64,000 nt of DNA from Clostridiales bacterium VE202-21 (GTDB lineage Bacteria > Bacillota > Clostridia > Lachnospirales > Lachnospiraceae), in assembly GCA_000509105.1 (NCBI GenBank), contig BAIF02000066.1:62001-126000 (forward strand), in the 5' to 3' direction. The position numbers were made by a program, and so were the translations under genes. Shown piece after piece: positions 7,301-15,821 of this stretch. Every line of letters begins with the position of its first letter. Position 1 is the stretch's first letter. Below the pieces are notes generated by a model. The model saw only the letters and a list, made by a program, of their open reading frames with translations, made no database searches and was not told the DNA's origin.

Positions 7301-8596
7301 CTATTCTTCAAGCGCCCAGATGTGTTTGTTTTTCCGAAATATGAGACAGGTTATCACACCGATAAATCCCAGTATTAAAAACAGCATTGCGGCACCGCTT
7401 CCCTTCCCGGTGCCGAATAAAAGCCCCGGCAGGCTGTCAGCCGCCTTCTGGCTCATGTATGGTTCAAACACCTTATCTACGCAGATCCCCCCCAGAAAAT
7501 ATCCAATCGGAATGGTAAAGAACTGAAAGGTATTGCGGATGGCATATACCCGTCCCTGGAGCTCCACAGGGATGTGGGTGCGAAGCAGTACGTCCATATT
7601 CGTATTCATAATCGGGATGAACAGCCATCCAAGCAGTGCGCCCAGGCACCATACGGGTGTACTGTGTCCCAGTGCCAGCAAAAAATTCTCTGTGCTCATG
7701 GAAAAAAGCAGAGAATTGGTAATCACCCTTACCCGGCTTTTTGGTTTCGAAGCAAAAGAAGCAATCAGGCTTCCCGCTACATTTGCAATTCCGGAGCAGG
7801 CATTGACCAGCCCAAGGGCGGCCTCGCTTCCCCCATTACGTGACAAAAGCATTGCCGGGAGCGCCGCGTTGTACATGGAGGCGGTCAGGTTGATGGCTGA
7901 AAGAAAAAGAATCAGGTAAAAGATCCCTTGATTCCGGGCCAGATATTGAAGTCCTTTCCCCGCGGCTTTCAGGACTGATTCCTGCGTTTTCCCGGCGGAT
8001 ACCTTAACGGCAGGAATATGAATAAAAAATGCCAGTGTAATAAAAGCAGTCCCGAACGTCAGAAAATCAAAGACAATAACAGCCGTCATTCCGAAAAGCG
8101 AAAAAATGGCGGTGGCAATGACCGGGGACAGGATTGTGATCAGGGAATTGGAGAATGAACGCATCCCCCCGGCCCGCTGATACTGTTCCTTTGGCGTGAG
8201 CAGGCTGACCGCTACGTCCGAGGAAGGCTGCTGGATGGTGTTCATCAATCCGTTAAAACCATTGATCAGATACAAATGCCAGATTTCCAGGCGCCCCGTC
8301 CCAAGCAGAAAGAAAACAAGTAAGGTGCTGACTGCCGCGAGACTGTCACATACCAGCATGGTGCGCTTCTTATCCCATCTGTCGCTCAAAGCGCCTGCAA
8401 AGATGCTCAGCAGCACGTAGGGGGCATAAGAACACACCGTCAGCAGAGCGGATGTAAGCGCGGATCCGGTCTGCTGGTAAGCCCAGATAACAAGCGCATA
8501 ACTGGTCATGGAACTCCCCAGTTCTGAAAATGACTGGGTTGCCCACAGAAGGATGAATGAGTGTAATCCCTGAAATAATTTTTTAAAGTTTTTCAT
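7301..8596 (-). CDS. MFS efflux transporter (macrolide/drug exporter type)
   Basis: 431 residues with 12 predicted membrane helices. The motif-A region reads GALSDRWDKKRTML (~65-80), the hallmark of MFS drug:H+ antiporters, and the overall sequence resembles Mef-like exporters and EntS-like MFS proteins. Its 5' region contains a short leader ORF and mutually exclusive hairpins (8640-8795), so expression is probably induced by an antibiotic that stalls ribosomes. It is followed by the terminator at 7236-7277. Substrate is unknown; macrolide-like drugs are a guess from family and regulation. Confidence 0.85.
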   Translation of the reverse strand: MKNFKKLFQGLHSFILLWATQSFSELGSSMTSYALVIWAYQQTGSALTSALLTVCSYAPYVLLSIFAGALSDRWDKKRTMLVCDSLAAVSTLLVFFLLGTGRLEIWHLYLINGFNGLMNTIQQPSSDVAVSLLTPKEQYQRAGGMRSFSNSLITILSPVIATAIFSLFGMTAVIVFDFLTFGTAFITLAFFIHIPAVKVSAGKTQESVLKAAGKGLQYLARNQGIFYLILFLSAINLTASMYNAALPAMLLSRNGGSEAALGLVNACSGIANVAGSLIASFASKPKSRVRVITNSLLFSMSTENFLLALGHSTPVWCLGALLGWLFIPIMNTNMDVLLRTHIPVELQGRVYAIRNTFQFFTIPIGYFLGGICVDKVFEPYMSQKAADSLPGLLFGTGKGSGAAMLFLILGFIGVITCLIFRKNKHIWALEE

Positions 8597-8639
8597 TTGA
8601 CTTTGCTCCTTTTTAATAATTCACTGAAATCGTCATATT

Positions 8640-8773
8640 AAAAATGCAAAGTCCGGTTGGACGAAAAATAGTCAAGCGCTGCTGCACCAGTGCATCAGTC
8701 AAACAGTGCAGAGATGAAACGCTTCCTATTCTTATCTCCATGCAGTTTCGTCCGTATCAGACCTTGCATGGAG
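8640..8773 (-). promoter_or_regulatory. Attenuator region of the MFS efflux gene
   Basis: On the minus-strand RNA, two alternative folds are visible. In one, CTCCATGCA (8765-8773) pairs with TGCATGGAG (8736-8744), and CTGCAC/GTGCAG (8706-8711 with 8682-8687) makes a second hairpin. In the other, the end of the leader ORF (8758-8769) and GGACGAAA (8746-8753) pair with 8644-8656 and TTTCGTCC (8659-8666); this long stem is followed by a run of U, as in an intrinsic terminator. Ribosome stalling on the leader would choose between them. Structure is from base pairing by eye. Confidence 0.6.
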
Positions 8774-8795
8774 TTCTGTCAATGCAGAGTATCAT
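8757..8795 (-). CDS. Regulatory leader peptide of the MFS efflux gene (12 aa)
   Basis: A short frame, MILCIDRTPCKV then UGA, starts at 8795 and is preceded at good spacing by AAGGAGGAAC, a stronger ribosome site than most genes here have. Its last codons lie inside the arms of the attenuator stems, the arrangement used by drug-inducible leader peptides of resistance genes. It is probably translated for regulation only, with no function of the peptide in trans. The main evidence is the ribosome site and overlap with the stems. Confidence 0.6.
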   Translation of the reverse strand: MILCIDRTPCKV

Positions 8796-8887
8796 AAGAA
8801 GTTCCTCCTTTCTCAGAAGCATATAAAATATCTCGAAGAATTGATGTATTCAGGCGAGTACCTCGAATAATCATTAACTTGCTGTTA

Positions 8888-10261
8888 TTAACGGTCAGTT
8901 TTGCTTACTAATTCCTCACCACGCATCTGCTTCATCACAATGCGGTACAAGACTGTTGTGATGACAAAGGTACATGCATCAGCCACTGCCTGCGCCATCT
9001 GGATGCCAAACAGGCCGAAGAGCCGGGGCAGAATCAGCAGTGCCGGGATGAAGAAAAGCCCCTGCCGGGCGGAGGCAAGCACGGAAGCATATCCAGTCTT
9101 CCCCATGGTCTGCATCATCATGTTATTCATAATAATCCATCCGTTCAGTATAAAAGTCAGGCATTGGAACCGAAGCGCCGTCGTTCCGATCCGGATGACT
9201 TCCGAATCATTTCGGAAAATGCCGACCAGATGGCCGGACAGCAGCGCACCGGTGACCGCCAGGATGAACAGGGCCACGGTGGAGACCTTCACACAGAACC
9301 AGAAAGCATCCCTGACACGGCCATATTTTTTAGCGCCATAGTTAAATCCGCAGACCGGCTGGAATCCCTGTCCGAACCCGATCAGAGCCGAACTGGCAAA
9401 CATGGTAATCCTGCTCACAATGGACATGGCGGCAATCGCGGCATCCCCATAGGGATTCGCGGCAATATTAAGCGTCATGGTAGCGACACTGCCCAGTCCC
9501 TGCCGGAAAAGCGACGGCAGCCCGCCGCCCAGGATCTCCCGCAGCCGTTCTTTTCGGAACCGGACGCTGCGGAACCGGATGGGGATACACCCAGAGATCC
9601 GGATGCCGGCCAGCAGGAGAATAAAACTGACGAACTGGCTGAGTATCGTGGCAATGGCGGCTCCCGAGATCCCCATGTGAAAGACAAAGATAAAAAGCGG
9701 GTCCAGCGCGATATTGAGGACCGCCCCGATGGTAATCCCGACCATGGAATAAAAAGCATTTCCCTGAAAACGGATCTGGTTATTCAATACAAGCTGTGCA
9801 GTCATATAGGGGGCGCCAATCAGTATGATCCCAAGGTACTGCTCCGTGTAAGGCAGAATCGTTTTCGTAGAACCAAGTACAATGCAGAGCGGTTTCAGAA
9901 AAATCAGTCCCAGTGCCATTACTGCAAAACCGAGGAACAGAGCCAGGAAAAATCCCGTGGCCGCCAGCTGCCCCGCTGCATCCGCATCTTTAGAACCAAG
10001 CCTTCTGGAAATAGAATTCCCCGACCCGTGTCCGCAAAAAAAGCCCAGCGCCTGAATCACAGCCATGAGTGGAAATGCTACCCCTACCGCCGCTGTCGCA
10101 CTGGTGCCGATCCGGCCGACAAAAAATGTATCGGCCATATTATAAAATGAGGTAATCAGCATACTGATAATCGTTGGAACAGCCAGCCGGCCAATCAATC
10201 CGGGGATGGGCGCCTCCGTCATCATCCGGTATTTTTCATCCTGAGATGTATTACTGTGCAA
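8888..10261 (-). CDS. MATE family efflux transporter
   Basis: 457 residues, about 12 membrane helices in two homologous halves, the normal MATE length. Early signature: PIPGLIGRLAVPTIISMLIT followed by YNMADTFFVGRIG, typical of Na+/H+-driven multidrug exporters of the DinF/VmrA-like branch common in Clostridia. Start MHSNTSQDEKYRMMTE at 10261. It is transcribed in the same direction as the MFS gene but ~300 bases upstream, with the attenuator between them, so the two are probably separate units. Substrate unknown. A second MATE gene (19803) is only distantly similar. Confidence 0.92.
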   Translation of the reverse strand: MHSNTSQDEKYRMMTEAPIPGLIGRLAVPTIISMLITSFYNMADTFFVGRIGTSATAAVGVAFPLMAVIQALGFFCGHGSGNSISRRLGSKDADAAGQLAATGFFLALFLGFAVMALGLIFLKPLCIVLGSTKTILPYTEQYLGIILIGAPYMTAQLVLNNQIRFQGNAFYSMVGITIGAVLNIALDPLFIFVFHMGISGAAIATILSQFVSFILLLAGIRISGCIPIRFRSVRFRKERLREILGGGLPSLFRQGLGSVATMTLNIAANPYGDAAIAAMSIVSRITMFASSALIGFGQGFQPVCGFNYGAKKYGRVRDAFWFCVKVSTVALFILAVTGALLSGHLVGIFRNDSEVIRIGTTALRFQCLTFILNGWIIMNNMMMQTMGKTGYASVLASARQGLFFIPALLILPRLFGLFGIQMAQAVADACTFVITTVLYRIVMKQMRGEELVSKTDR

Positions 10262-10433
10262 TGCAATCGCTTCCTTTTTGTAATTTGTTTGTTATGTAGA
10301 ACTTATTTCACAGCATAGCGGAATTATACCGCCAGGAAGACACAACTTCGTTCATCTATGCTTCATATTATATCATTATATCAAACAGAAGTCCCAATAT
10401 CTATCGAAGCTCTTCAGATTGTATAAAAAAATT
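10262..10433. other. MATE upstream region
   Basis: Untranslated region carrying the promoter side of the MATE gene. It is A/T-rich with no clear hairpin or gene, and no recognisable regulator site. Confidence 0.4.
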
Positions 10434-10631
10434 TTAGAAAATAGGTTTGAATTTCCTAGTTTCATCCGTAAACATTCCAAAGATCCCATACATAAAAACT
10501 TCAAAGTCTATTTTAGCATGATGCGCAACACGAATAGCCGCTTCCAGTTCGCTTGGCGCACCCCATCTACGCCGAGATTCGTCCTCAAATCCCGATATTG
10601 CAGTTTCACAAGGAGTGATATATACTAAAAG
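10434..10631 (-). pseudogene. Orphan 3' gene fragment, unknown family
   Basis: A 66-codon minus-strand frame is open between a TAG at 10632-10634 and a TAA at 10434-10436. It has coding-like composition and reads ITPCETAISGFEDE ... GAPSELEAAIRVAHHAKIDF ... FGMFTDETRKF. There is no usable start codon or ribosome site, so it is best explained as the C-terminal remnant of a deleted gene. I do not recognise the family. It lies between divergent MATE and alkyltransferase-like genes. Confidence 0.35.
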
Positions 10632-10675
10632 CTAAAGGGATTTTAACAAGATTAAAGGCAGTAGCGGGTGTGATT

Positions 10676-11041
10676 ATGGATTTTTATAAAAGAACGGCTT
10701 TGGTATGCTCAATCATTCCGGAAGGAAAAGTTTCTACATATGGGCAGATCGCGCTGCTGTGCGGAAAACCGAAGCATGCCAGGCAGGTTGGGTATGCCTT
10801 GAGCCGCGGGCTCGCGGGGGAGGATGCGCCGGCTCACCGTGTGGTGAACGCGAGAGGGATATTAAGCGGAGCCGCGGCATTTGCCACGCCGGATTTACAG
10901 AAGCAGATGCTGCAAAACGAGGGCGTGGAGGTACTCTGGACAGAAGACGGCTGGCGGGTTGATTTAAAACGGGACGGCTGGAAGAATACAATAGACGATG
11001 CTTTATGGCTGCGGGAAGAATTCGACAGAAGGAACATCTGA
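10676..11041 (+). CDS. Alkyltransferase-like (ATL) DNA-binding protein, MGMT fold without active-site Cys
   Basis: 121 residues corresponding to the DNA-binding domain of O6-alkylguanine transferase (MGMT), with GKVSTYGQIALLCGKPKHAR as the helix-turn-helix region. The active-site motif PCHRV is PAHRV here (A53), so it cannot accept alkyl groups. ATL proteins bind O6-alkylguanine lesions and hand them to nucleotide excision repair. Start: ATG at 10676, or GTG at 10670; the ribosome site is weak in either case. recQ follows after 48 bases in the same direction, giving a small DNA-maintenance pair. Confidence 0.85.
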   Translation: MDFYKRTALVCSIIPEGKVSTYGQIALLCGKPKHARQVGYALSRGLAGEDAPAHRVVNARGILSGAAAFATPDLQKQMLQNEGVEVLWTEDGWRVDLKRDGWKNTIDDALWLREEFDRRNI

Positions 11042-11089
11042 CAGATTATGTAATAGCCAATGGCATCAATTTACAGGAAGAGGAAATGA

Positions 11090-13210
11090 ATGGATAAATA
11101 TAAAGTTTTGAAAGAAGTGTTCGGATACGATTCATTTCGTGACGGACAGGAGGAACTGGTTGAAAGCACACTGCAGGGAAGAGACGTCCTGGGGATCATG
11201 CCGACCGGGGCCGGCAAGTCGATCTGTTACCAGGTCCCGGCGTTATTGTTTGAGGGGATTTCCCTCATCATATCCCCCCTGATCTCTCTTATGAAGGATC
11301 AGGTGACGGCGCTGAACCAGCTGGGGATTCACGCCGCTTTCATTAATAGTTCCCTGACGGAGGTTCAATACAGAAAAGCGATGGACAATGCCAGAAACGG
11401 CAGGTACAAGATCATATATGTGGCGCCGGAGCGATTGCTGACGGAGTCCTTTTTATCGCTGGTCAGCTGTGTAAATATTTCCATGGTGGCTGTGGATGAG
11501 GCGCACTGTATATCCCAATGGGGGCAGGACTTCAGGCCCAGCTATCTCAAGATCGTGGATTTCATCAATATGCTGCCGAAAAGACCGGTTATTGCGGCCT
11601 ATACGGCAACTGCCACCAAGGTAGTTAAGGAGGATATTGTCTGTATTCTGGGACTGCAGGAACCGACGGTCATGGTTACGGGGTATGACAGAAAGAACCT
11701 CTATTTTGCGGTGAAAAAGCCTAAAAATAAGATGGCGGAGCTGCTGTCGTATCTTCAGAAGAATGGGGATAAGAGCGGAATTATCTACTGCAACACCAGA
11801 AAAAATGTAGAAGAGGTCCACGAAGCCCTGCTTCGGGAAGGCTACATGACGGCAAAGTACCACGCAGGCCTGTCGGATTCCGCGAGAAAACAAAATCAGG
11901 AAGATTTTATCTATGATATTAAACCGATCATGGTGGCGACGAATGCGTTTGGTATGGGGATTGACAAGTCCAATGTGCGGTTTGTCATCCATTACAATAT
12001 GCCCAAGGATATTGAAAGCTACTATCAGGAGGCTGGGCGTGCCGGGCGTGACGGGGAGCCGTCGGAGTGCATACTTCTGTATTCCGGGCAGGATGTGAAG
12101 ATCAATGAATTTTTGATCGGCAGGCAGACAGAGAACGAAGATCTGGATTATGAAGAGCGGGAACTGATACGGGAGCGGGACAATGAGCGGCTCAGGAAAA
12201 TGACCTTTTACTGTTTTACAAATGAGTGTCTGCGCGATTATATTCTGCGCTATTTTGGAGAATACGGCGGTAATTATTGCGGAAATTGTGAGAACTGCCT
12301 GATGGAATTTCAGGATATTGATGTGACGCAGGAGGCAGTCAGTCTGATCAACCTGGTCAGGACAAGCGGAGAACGGTATGGCATCAACGCGATTATCGAT
12401 GCGGTTCATGGATCTGAAAATGCAAAAGTACGCCAGTTCAGGCTGGACAGAAATCCTTATTACGGTACGCTGAAAAAAGTTACGCTGATCCGCATCCGGC
12501 AGATTATGAATGACCTGCTGGTGAAGGGCTATCTGTTCCTGACCACGAATGAATACCCGGTTTTGAAAATGACAGAAATGGGAAGGAATCTGGTCTGGGA
12601 GGAGACTCCGGAACCGGTGATCCTCAAACTTCCCAAAGAAGTGGAAAAAGCACCTGCAAAGCAGAAGGCGGAAAAGAAGCAGAAAGTGGTTGACGTGAAA
12701 TATCCGGATCTGTTTGAACGACTTCGTCAGAAACGGTATGAGATAGCACAGGAGAACCATGTGCCGCCGTATATCATTTTCTCGGACAGGACGCTGAAAG
12801 AGATGAGTACTTATCTTCCTTCTAATAAGGCGGCCATGCTTGAGATTAACGGGGTCGGAACAAATAAATATGAAAAGTACGGCGAAGAATTTATGGCCAT
12901 GGTTAAGGCATATATGGAAGAAAAAGGGATCCGGGCGGAGGAAGTAGAGCCAAAGACAGAGCCGGAAGAGGAACTGGACGAAAAGACGGGTAAAAAGAAA
13001 GTAACCATCAAAGACGGATTTGAGGCATACAGGGACAGCCTGGTCTCACAGGGCGTTGTGCAGGCGTACGCGGCATGGACCGAAGAAGAGGAAGAGCGGC
13101 TGAAGGAAGAGTACCAATCCGGTATGAAGATTAAGGAGATCAGTGAAGTGCATCACCGCTCAGAGGGCGGAATACGCAGCAGGCTGAAGAAGATGGGAAT
13201 GATTCTTTAA
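11090..13210 (+). CDS. recQ: ATP-dependent DNA helicase RecQ
   Basis: 706 residues. SF2 helicase core: Walker A PTGAGKSICYQ (~38-48), DEAH box VDEAHCISQWGQDFRP (~135-150), helicase C domain with motif VI YYQEAGRAGRDGEPS. The RecQ zinc-binding domain follows (CLRDYILRYFGE then CGNCENC), then a winged helix, and an HRDC domain at about 545-615. A ~90-residue tail with an alternating charged segment and a C-terminal helix-turn-helix-like end (EISEVHHRSEGGIRSRL) is common in clostridial RecQ. It unwinds 3'-tailed DNA in recombination and repair. Transcription ends at the hairpin at 13249. Confidence 0.95.
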   Translation: MDKYKVLKEVFGYDSFRDGQEELVESTLQGRDVLGIMPTGAGKSICYQVPALLFEGISLIISPLISLMKDQVTALNQLGIHAAFINSSLTEVQYRKAMDNARNGRYKIIYVAPERLLTESFLSLVSCVNISMVAVDEAHCISQWGQDFRPSYLKIVDFINMLPKRPVIAAYTATATKVVKEDIVCILGLQEPTVMVTGYDRKNLYFAVKKPKNKMAELLSYLQKNGDKSGIIYCNTRKNVEEVHEALLREGYMTAKYHAGLSDSARKQNQEDFIYDIKPIMVATNAFGMGIDKSNVRFVIHYNMPKDIESYYQEAGRAGRDGEPSECILLYSGQDVKINEFLIGRQTENEDLDYEERELIRERDNERLRKMTFYCFTNECLRDYILRYFGEYGGNYCGNCENCLMEFQDIDVTQEAVSLINLVRTSGERYGINAIIDAVHGSENAKVRQFRLDRNPYYGTLKKVTLIRIRQIMNDLLVKGYLFLTTNEYPVLKMTEMGRNLVWEETPEPVILKLPKEVEKAPAKQKAEKKQKVVDVKYPDLFERLRQKRYEIAQENHVPPYIIFSDRTLKEMSTYLPSNKAAMLEINGVGTNKYEKYGEEFMAMVKAYMEEKGIRAEEVEPKTEPEEELDEKTGKKKVTIKDGFEAYRDSLVSQGVVQAYAAWTEEEEERLKEEYQSGMKIKEISEVHHRSEGGIRSRLKKMGMIL

Positions 13211-13248
13211 CTGCAGGAAATTGAAAAATAAAGAAAGTAACAGATAAA

Positions 13249-13296
13249 AAAAGGCATACCCCGGTTATCATGTTTAACCAGGGATATGCCTTCTTT
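13249..13296 (+). terminator. Terminator of recQ
   Basis: AAGGCATA...TATGCCTT arms with an inner GGTTA/TAACC helix, followed by CTTTTTG. It lies 40 bases after the recQ stop. Confidence 0.8.
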
Positions 13297-13524
13297 TTGT
13301 CTGCTTTTTTGTCTGTCTGATACACCAAGTTGACAGACCGCAGGAGATATGGGAGGATATGAAAGATTACAGGCGGCGGGAAAGCGGAATGTATACTCGG
13401 CTTAGGCGGCAGAATCTACGATTTGGCTGTCTCTTAAAAAATATTTATTTTAATTTAGAAAATTTAAATCATTTCAGGAATCCCATCCGTTATTATTAGT
13501 AGGGGACGCCCTGAGGAGGAAAAA
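13297..13524. other. Promoter region of the ECF/ABC operon
   Basis: No gene is seen. The last ~80 bases before the sigma gene are very A/T-rich (around 13431-13470), as expected for a promoter. GAGGAGG at 13514-13519 serves the TTG start. I cannot identify an ECF-type -35 with confidence. Confidence 0.4.
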
Positions 13525-14106
13525 TTGACGCGCGAAAATGAAATTTTTAAACAAATAGAACAGGGGAATATGGAGGGGCTGGATGAGCTGGTCGGTATGT
13601 ATTATCCGGAAATATACCGGTATTGCTGCTGGCATACCTCTAACCAGGCAAATGCAGAGGATGCGGTGCAGGAGACATTTCTGAAGGCTGTCCGCTATAT
13701 GGACAGGTATGCCCACCGGGGCAGATTCCGTGCATTTCTCTATCGGATTGCTGCGAATACATGCATTGATATGAGCCGTAGCAAATGTGAGGTGCCCGTG
13801 GAGGCCGAGGTGTTGGAGGCAGTGCCTTTGGCGGATCCCTCCTTCCAGGAGACAGAGGACGATACGGACTTTTTGAGGCTTGTCAGGCAGCTTCCAGAAG
13901 AAATGTCGGAACTGGTCTTTCTGCGTTATGGACAGGAGATGAAACTGCGGGAAATTGCGGAGATTACCGGGCTGCCAGTCAGAACGGTACAGTCAAAGCT
14001 TCGTTATGCACTGAAAAGGCTGAAAAAGACGGCTGCTGCAGGGCAGGACAAAGAGGGAACATTGCAAAATATGCAGGAATGGCGGGGTGATGGAGATGAA
14101 AAATGA
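13525..14106 (+). CDS. ECF-type RNA polymerase sigma factor
   Basis: 193 residues, normal ECF length. Region 2 at about 20-85 contains HTSNQANAEDAVQETFLKAV and FRAFLYRIAANTCIDMSR; region 4 at about 115-170 contains LPEEMSELVFLRYGQEMKLREIAEITGLPVRTVQSKL (helix-turn-helix). Start is TTG at 13525, set by GAGGAGG 6 bases upstream; no ATG is suitably placed. The gene overlaps the next (membrane) gene by about 17 bases and heads an operon with an ABC exporter. The neighbouring membrane protein may act as the anti-sigma partner; this is inference from position. Confidence 0.9.
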   Translation: MTRENEIFKQIEQGNMEGLDELVGMYYPEIYRYCCWHTSNQANAEDAVQETFLKAVRYMDRYAHRGRFRAFLYRIAANTCIDMSRSKCEVPVEAEVLEAVPLADPSFQETEDDTDFLRLVRQLPEEMSELVFLRYGQEMKLREIAEITGLPVRTVQSKLRYALKRLKKTAAAGQDKEGTLQNMQEWRGDGDEK

Positions 14107-14887
14107 TGCATTTATAACGGAGCTTAGAAAAGAGTTCCGGGAAAAACAACCGGAGATTTGTGAAAAACATTTGGAAAAAACGGCCGGTATGGTGAAAACT
14201 ATTTATACAAGCAGGCAGAACAGCCTGTCCAGGACCAGAAGGATCGGATTTGGTGAACTGGTTCTGCGCCAGGTCAGATTTATCGGCTGGAAAATATGGT
14301 GTTTACAGTTGCTGGCGCTGGTTGGAATGTTTTGTGCTCTTCATACTATTTTAGGGAATATGGAAGCGGCCTCCAGGCATCTGCCCTATCTTCTATTTGC
14401 GATGGCTGTGATGCTGGCGTGGATGGCAGTTCCGATGATGGGAAGAAGTATCCGTTACCGGATGTCAGAGATCGAGAGTGCCTCGCTGTTCTCCGCAGGA
14501 CGGCTGATGGCGGCCAGGCTGCTGATTACGGAAGCGGGGGCTGTTGTACTGATCGGGGGAATGATGGGCCTGACGGCAGCAGAAAATGTATACCATTTCC
14601 GGGAGATTGTTTTTTCGAGCCTGCTGCCATTTCTGGCTGTGAGCGGTCTCTGCATCGGTCTGCTCGGACATATCAGGATTCAGTCTTATGTAAAGAGCTG
14701 CAACGCGGCGGTAGTATGCATTCTTGCCCTCATTTTTATAATGGACCGGACCGGGACAGGGAGTCTGGCGGATCTGCCGGCGGCTGTGGGGTGGACGGCA
14801 TGTATATTCTGCCTTGCAGTCTGTGCATATCAGCTCAGGCGGATCTGGAAGACGAACAGCTTTGCGGATGGACCGGCATCCTGTTGA
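14090..14887 (+). CDS. Six-helix membrane protein of an ECF/ABC operon (possible anti-sigma or permease partner)
   Basis: About 265 residues. A ~60-residue soluble, charged N-terminus (KNDAFITELRKEFREKQPEIC) is followed by six hydrophobic segments in three hairpins between about residues 65 and 255. The soluble head plus membrane part, directly after a sigma gene, suggests a membrane-bound anti-sigma factor. I see no clear zinc-finger anti-sigma motif, so this is positional inference; a permease-like subunit is the alternative. Starts at 14087 (GTG), 14090 or 14096 are all possible, overlapping the sigma gene. The ABC ATPase follows after 45 bases. Confidence 0.7.
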   Translation: MEMKNDAFITELRKEFREKQPEICEKHLEKTAGMVKTIYTSRQNSLSRTRRIGFGELVLRQVRFIGWKIWCLQLLALVGMFCALHTILGNMEAASRHLPYLLFAMAVMLAWMAVPMMGRSIRYRMSEIESASLFSAGRLMAARLLITEAGAVVLIGGMMGLTAAENVYHFREIVFSSLLPFLAVSGLCIGLLGHIRIQSYVKSCNAAVVCILALIFIMDRTGTGSLADLPAAVGWTACIFCLAVCAYQLRRIWKTNSFADGPASC

Positions 14888-14932
14888 ATCCATTGAGCAG
14901 CAAAGTAGGCAACGGAAATGAAAGGAGCAGAA

Positions 14933-15820
14933 ATGGAACTGAAAATAGAAAACCTTACAAAAAAATATAAGGATAAGACAGCCGTAGAGGATGTCAGTCT
15001 GACAATTACTCCGGGGATCTGGGGGCTGCTTGGCGCAAACGGGGCAGGTAAGACGACGCTGATGAGAATGATCGCGGGGATCATGAGGCCTACATCCGGC
15101 TGTGTGAAGTATGACGATATTGAAATTGGCGCGCTGGGGGAAGCCTACCGGAATATTTTTGGCTATCTGCCCCAGGAATTTGGTTTTTACCCGGAATTTA
15201 CCGTAAAAGATTATCTGGAATATGTCGCAGTGCTAAAAGGGCTGACACGTAAGGAGACAAGACGGAAGATCGCAGAACTGATGGAAACGCTTACGCTGGA
15301 AGATGTACAAAATAAAAAGATCGTAAAGCTGTCCGGAGGAATGAAGCGGAGGGTGGGCATTGCCCAGGCTCTTTTAAATGAACCGGAAATTCTCATACTG
15401 GATGAACCCACAAGCGGCCTGGATCCGGGGGAAAGAGTGCGTTTCCGCAATCTGCTCTCTGAATTTGCTCAGAACAGGATCGTGCTGATCTCTACACATA
15501 TCGTACCGGATGTGGAATATATCGCCTTCCAGAATGCGGTAATGAAAGGAGGGCATATTGTGGCAACAGGCACCACGGAAGAGCTGGTGGGGATGATGGA
15601 AGGAAAGGTCTGGAATGCACAGATCCCGCCCTATGATGTGCACCGTGCAGAGCAGAAGGCCAGAATCGTAAACCTGCGCAATGATAACAGCGATTCGGTT
15701 TCCGTCCGTTATCTGTCTGAAAAGCCGGTTTTCCCGGAGTCAGTGAAGGCCCGTCCGAGACTGGAAGATTTGTATCTGTGGCTTTTCCCGCAGGAGGAAT
15801 CGGGAAAGGAGGAATGCTGA
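14933..15820 (+). CDS. ABC transporter ATP-binding protein
   Basis: 295 residues. Walker A GANGAGKTTL (~36-45), Q-loop YLPQEFGFYPEFTV, signature LSGGMKRRVGIAQAL, Walker B ILILDEPTSGLDPGER, switch His in ISTHIV. After the ATPase domain comes a ~75-residue C-terminal extension, as in drug or antibiotic-peptide exporters of the ABC-2 type. Start 14933 is chosen for the AAAGGAG upstream. The next gene (permease) begins one base after its stop, so the two form one transporter. Confidence 0.95.
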   Translation: MELKIENLTKKYKDKTAVEDVSLTITPGIWGLLGANGAGKTTLMRMIAGIMRPTSGCVKYDDIEIGALGEAYRNIFGYLPQEFGFYPEFTVKDYLEYVAVLKGLTRKETRRKIAELMETLTLEDVQNKKIVKLSGGMKRRVGIAQALLNEPEILILDEPTSGLDPGERVRFRNLLSEFAQNRIVLISTHIVPDVEYIAFQNAVMKGGHIVATGTTEELVGMMEGKVWNAQIPPYDVHRAEQKARIVNLRNDNSDSVSVRYLSEKPVFPESVKARPRLEDLYLWLFPQEESGKEEC

Positions 15821-15821
15821 T

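Noticed and set aside
8644-8826. Plus-strand 60-codon frame over the MFS leader region
   Set aside because: It is antisense to the attenuator and leader peptide; no ribosome site.
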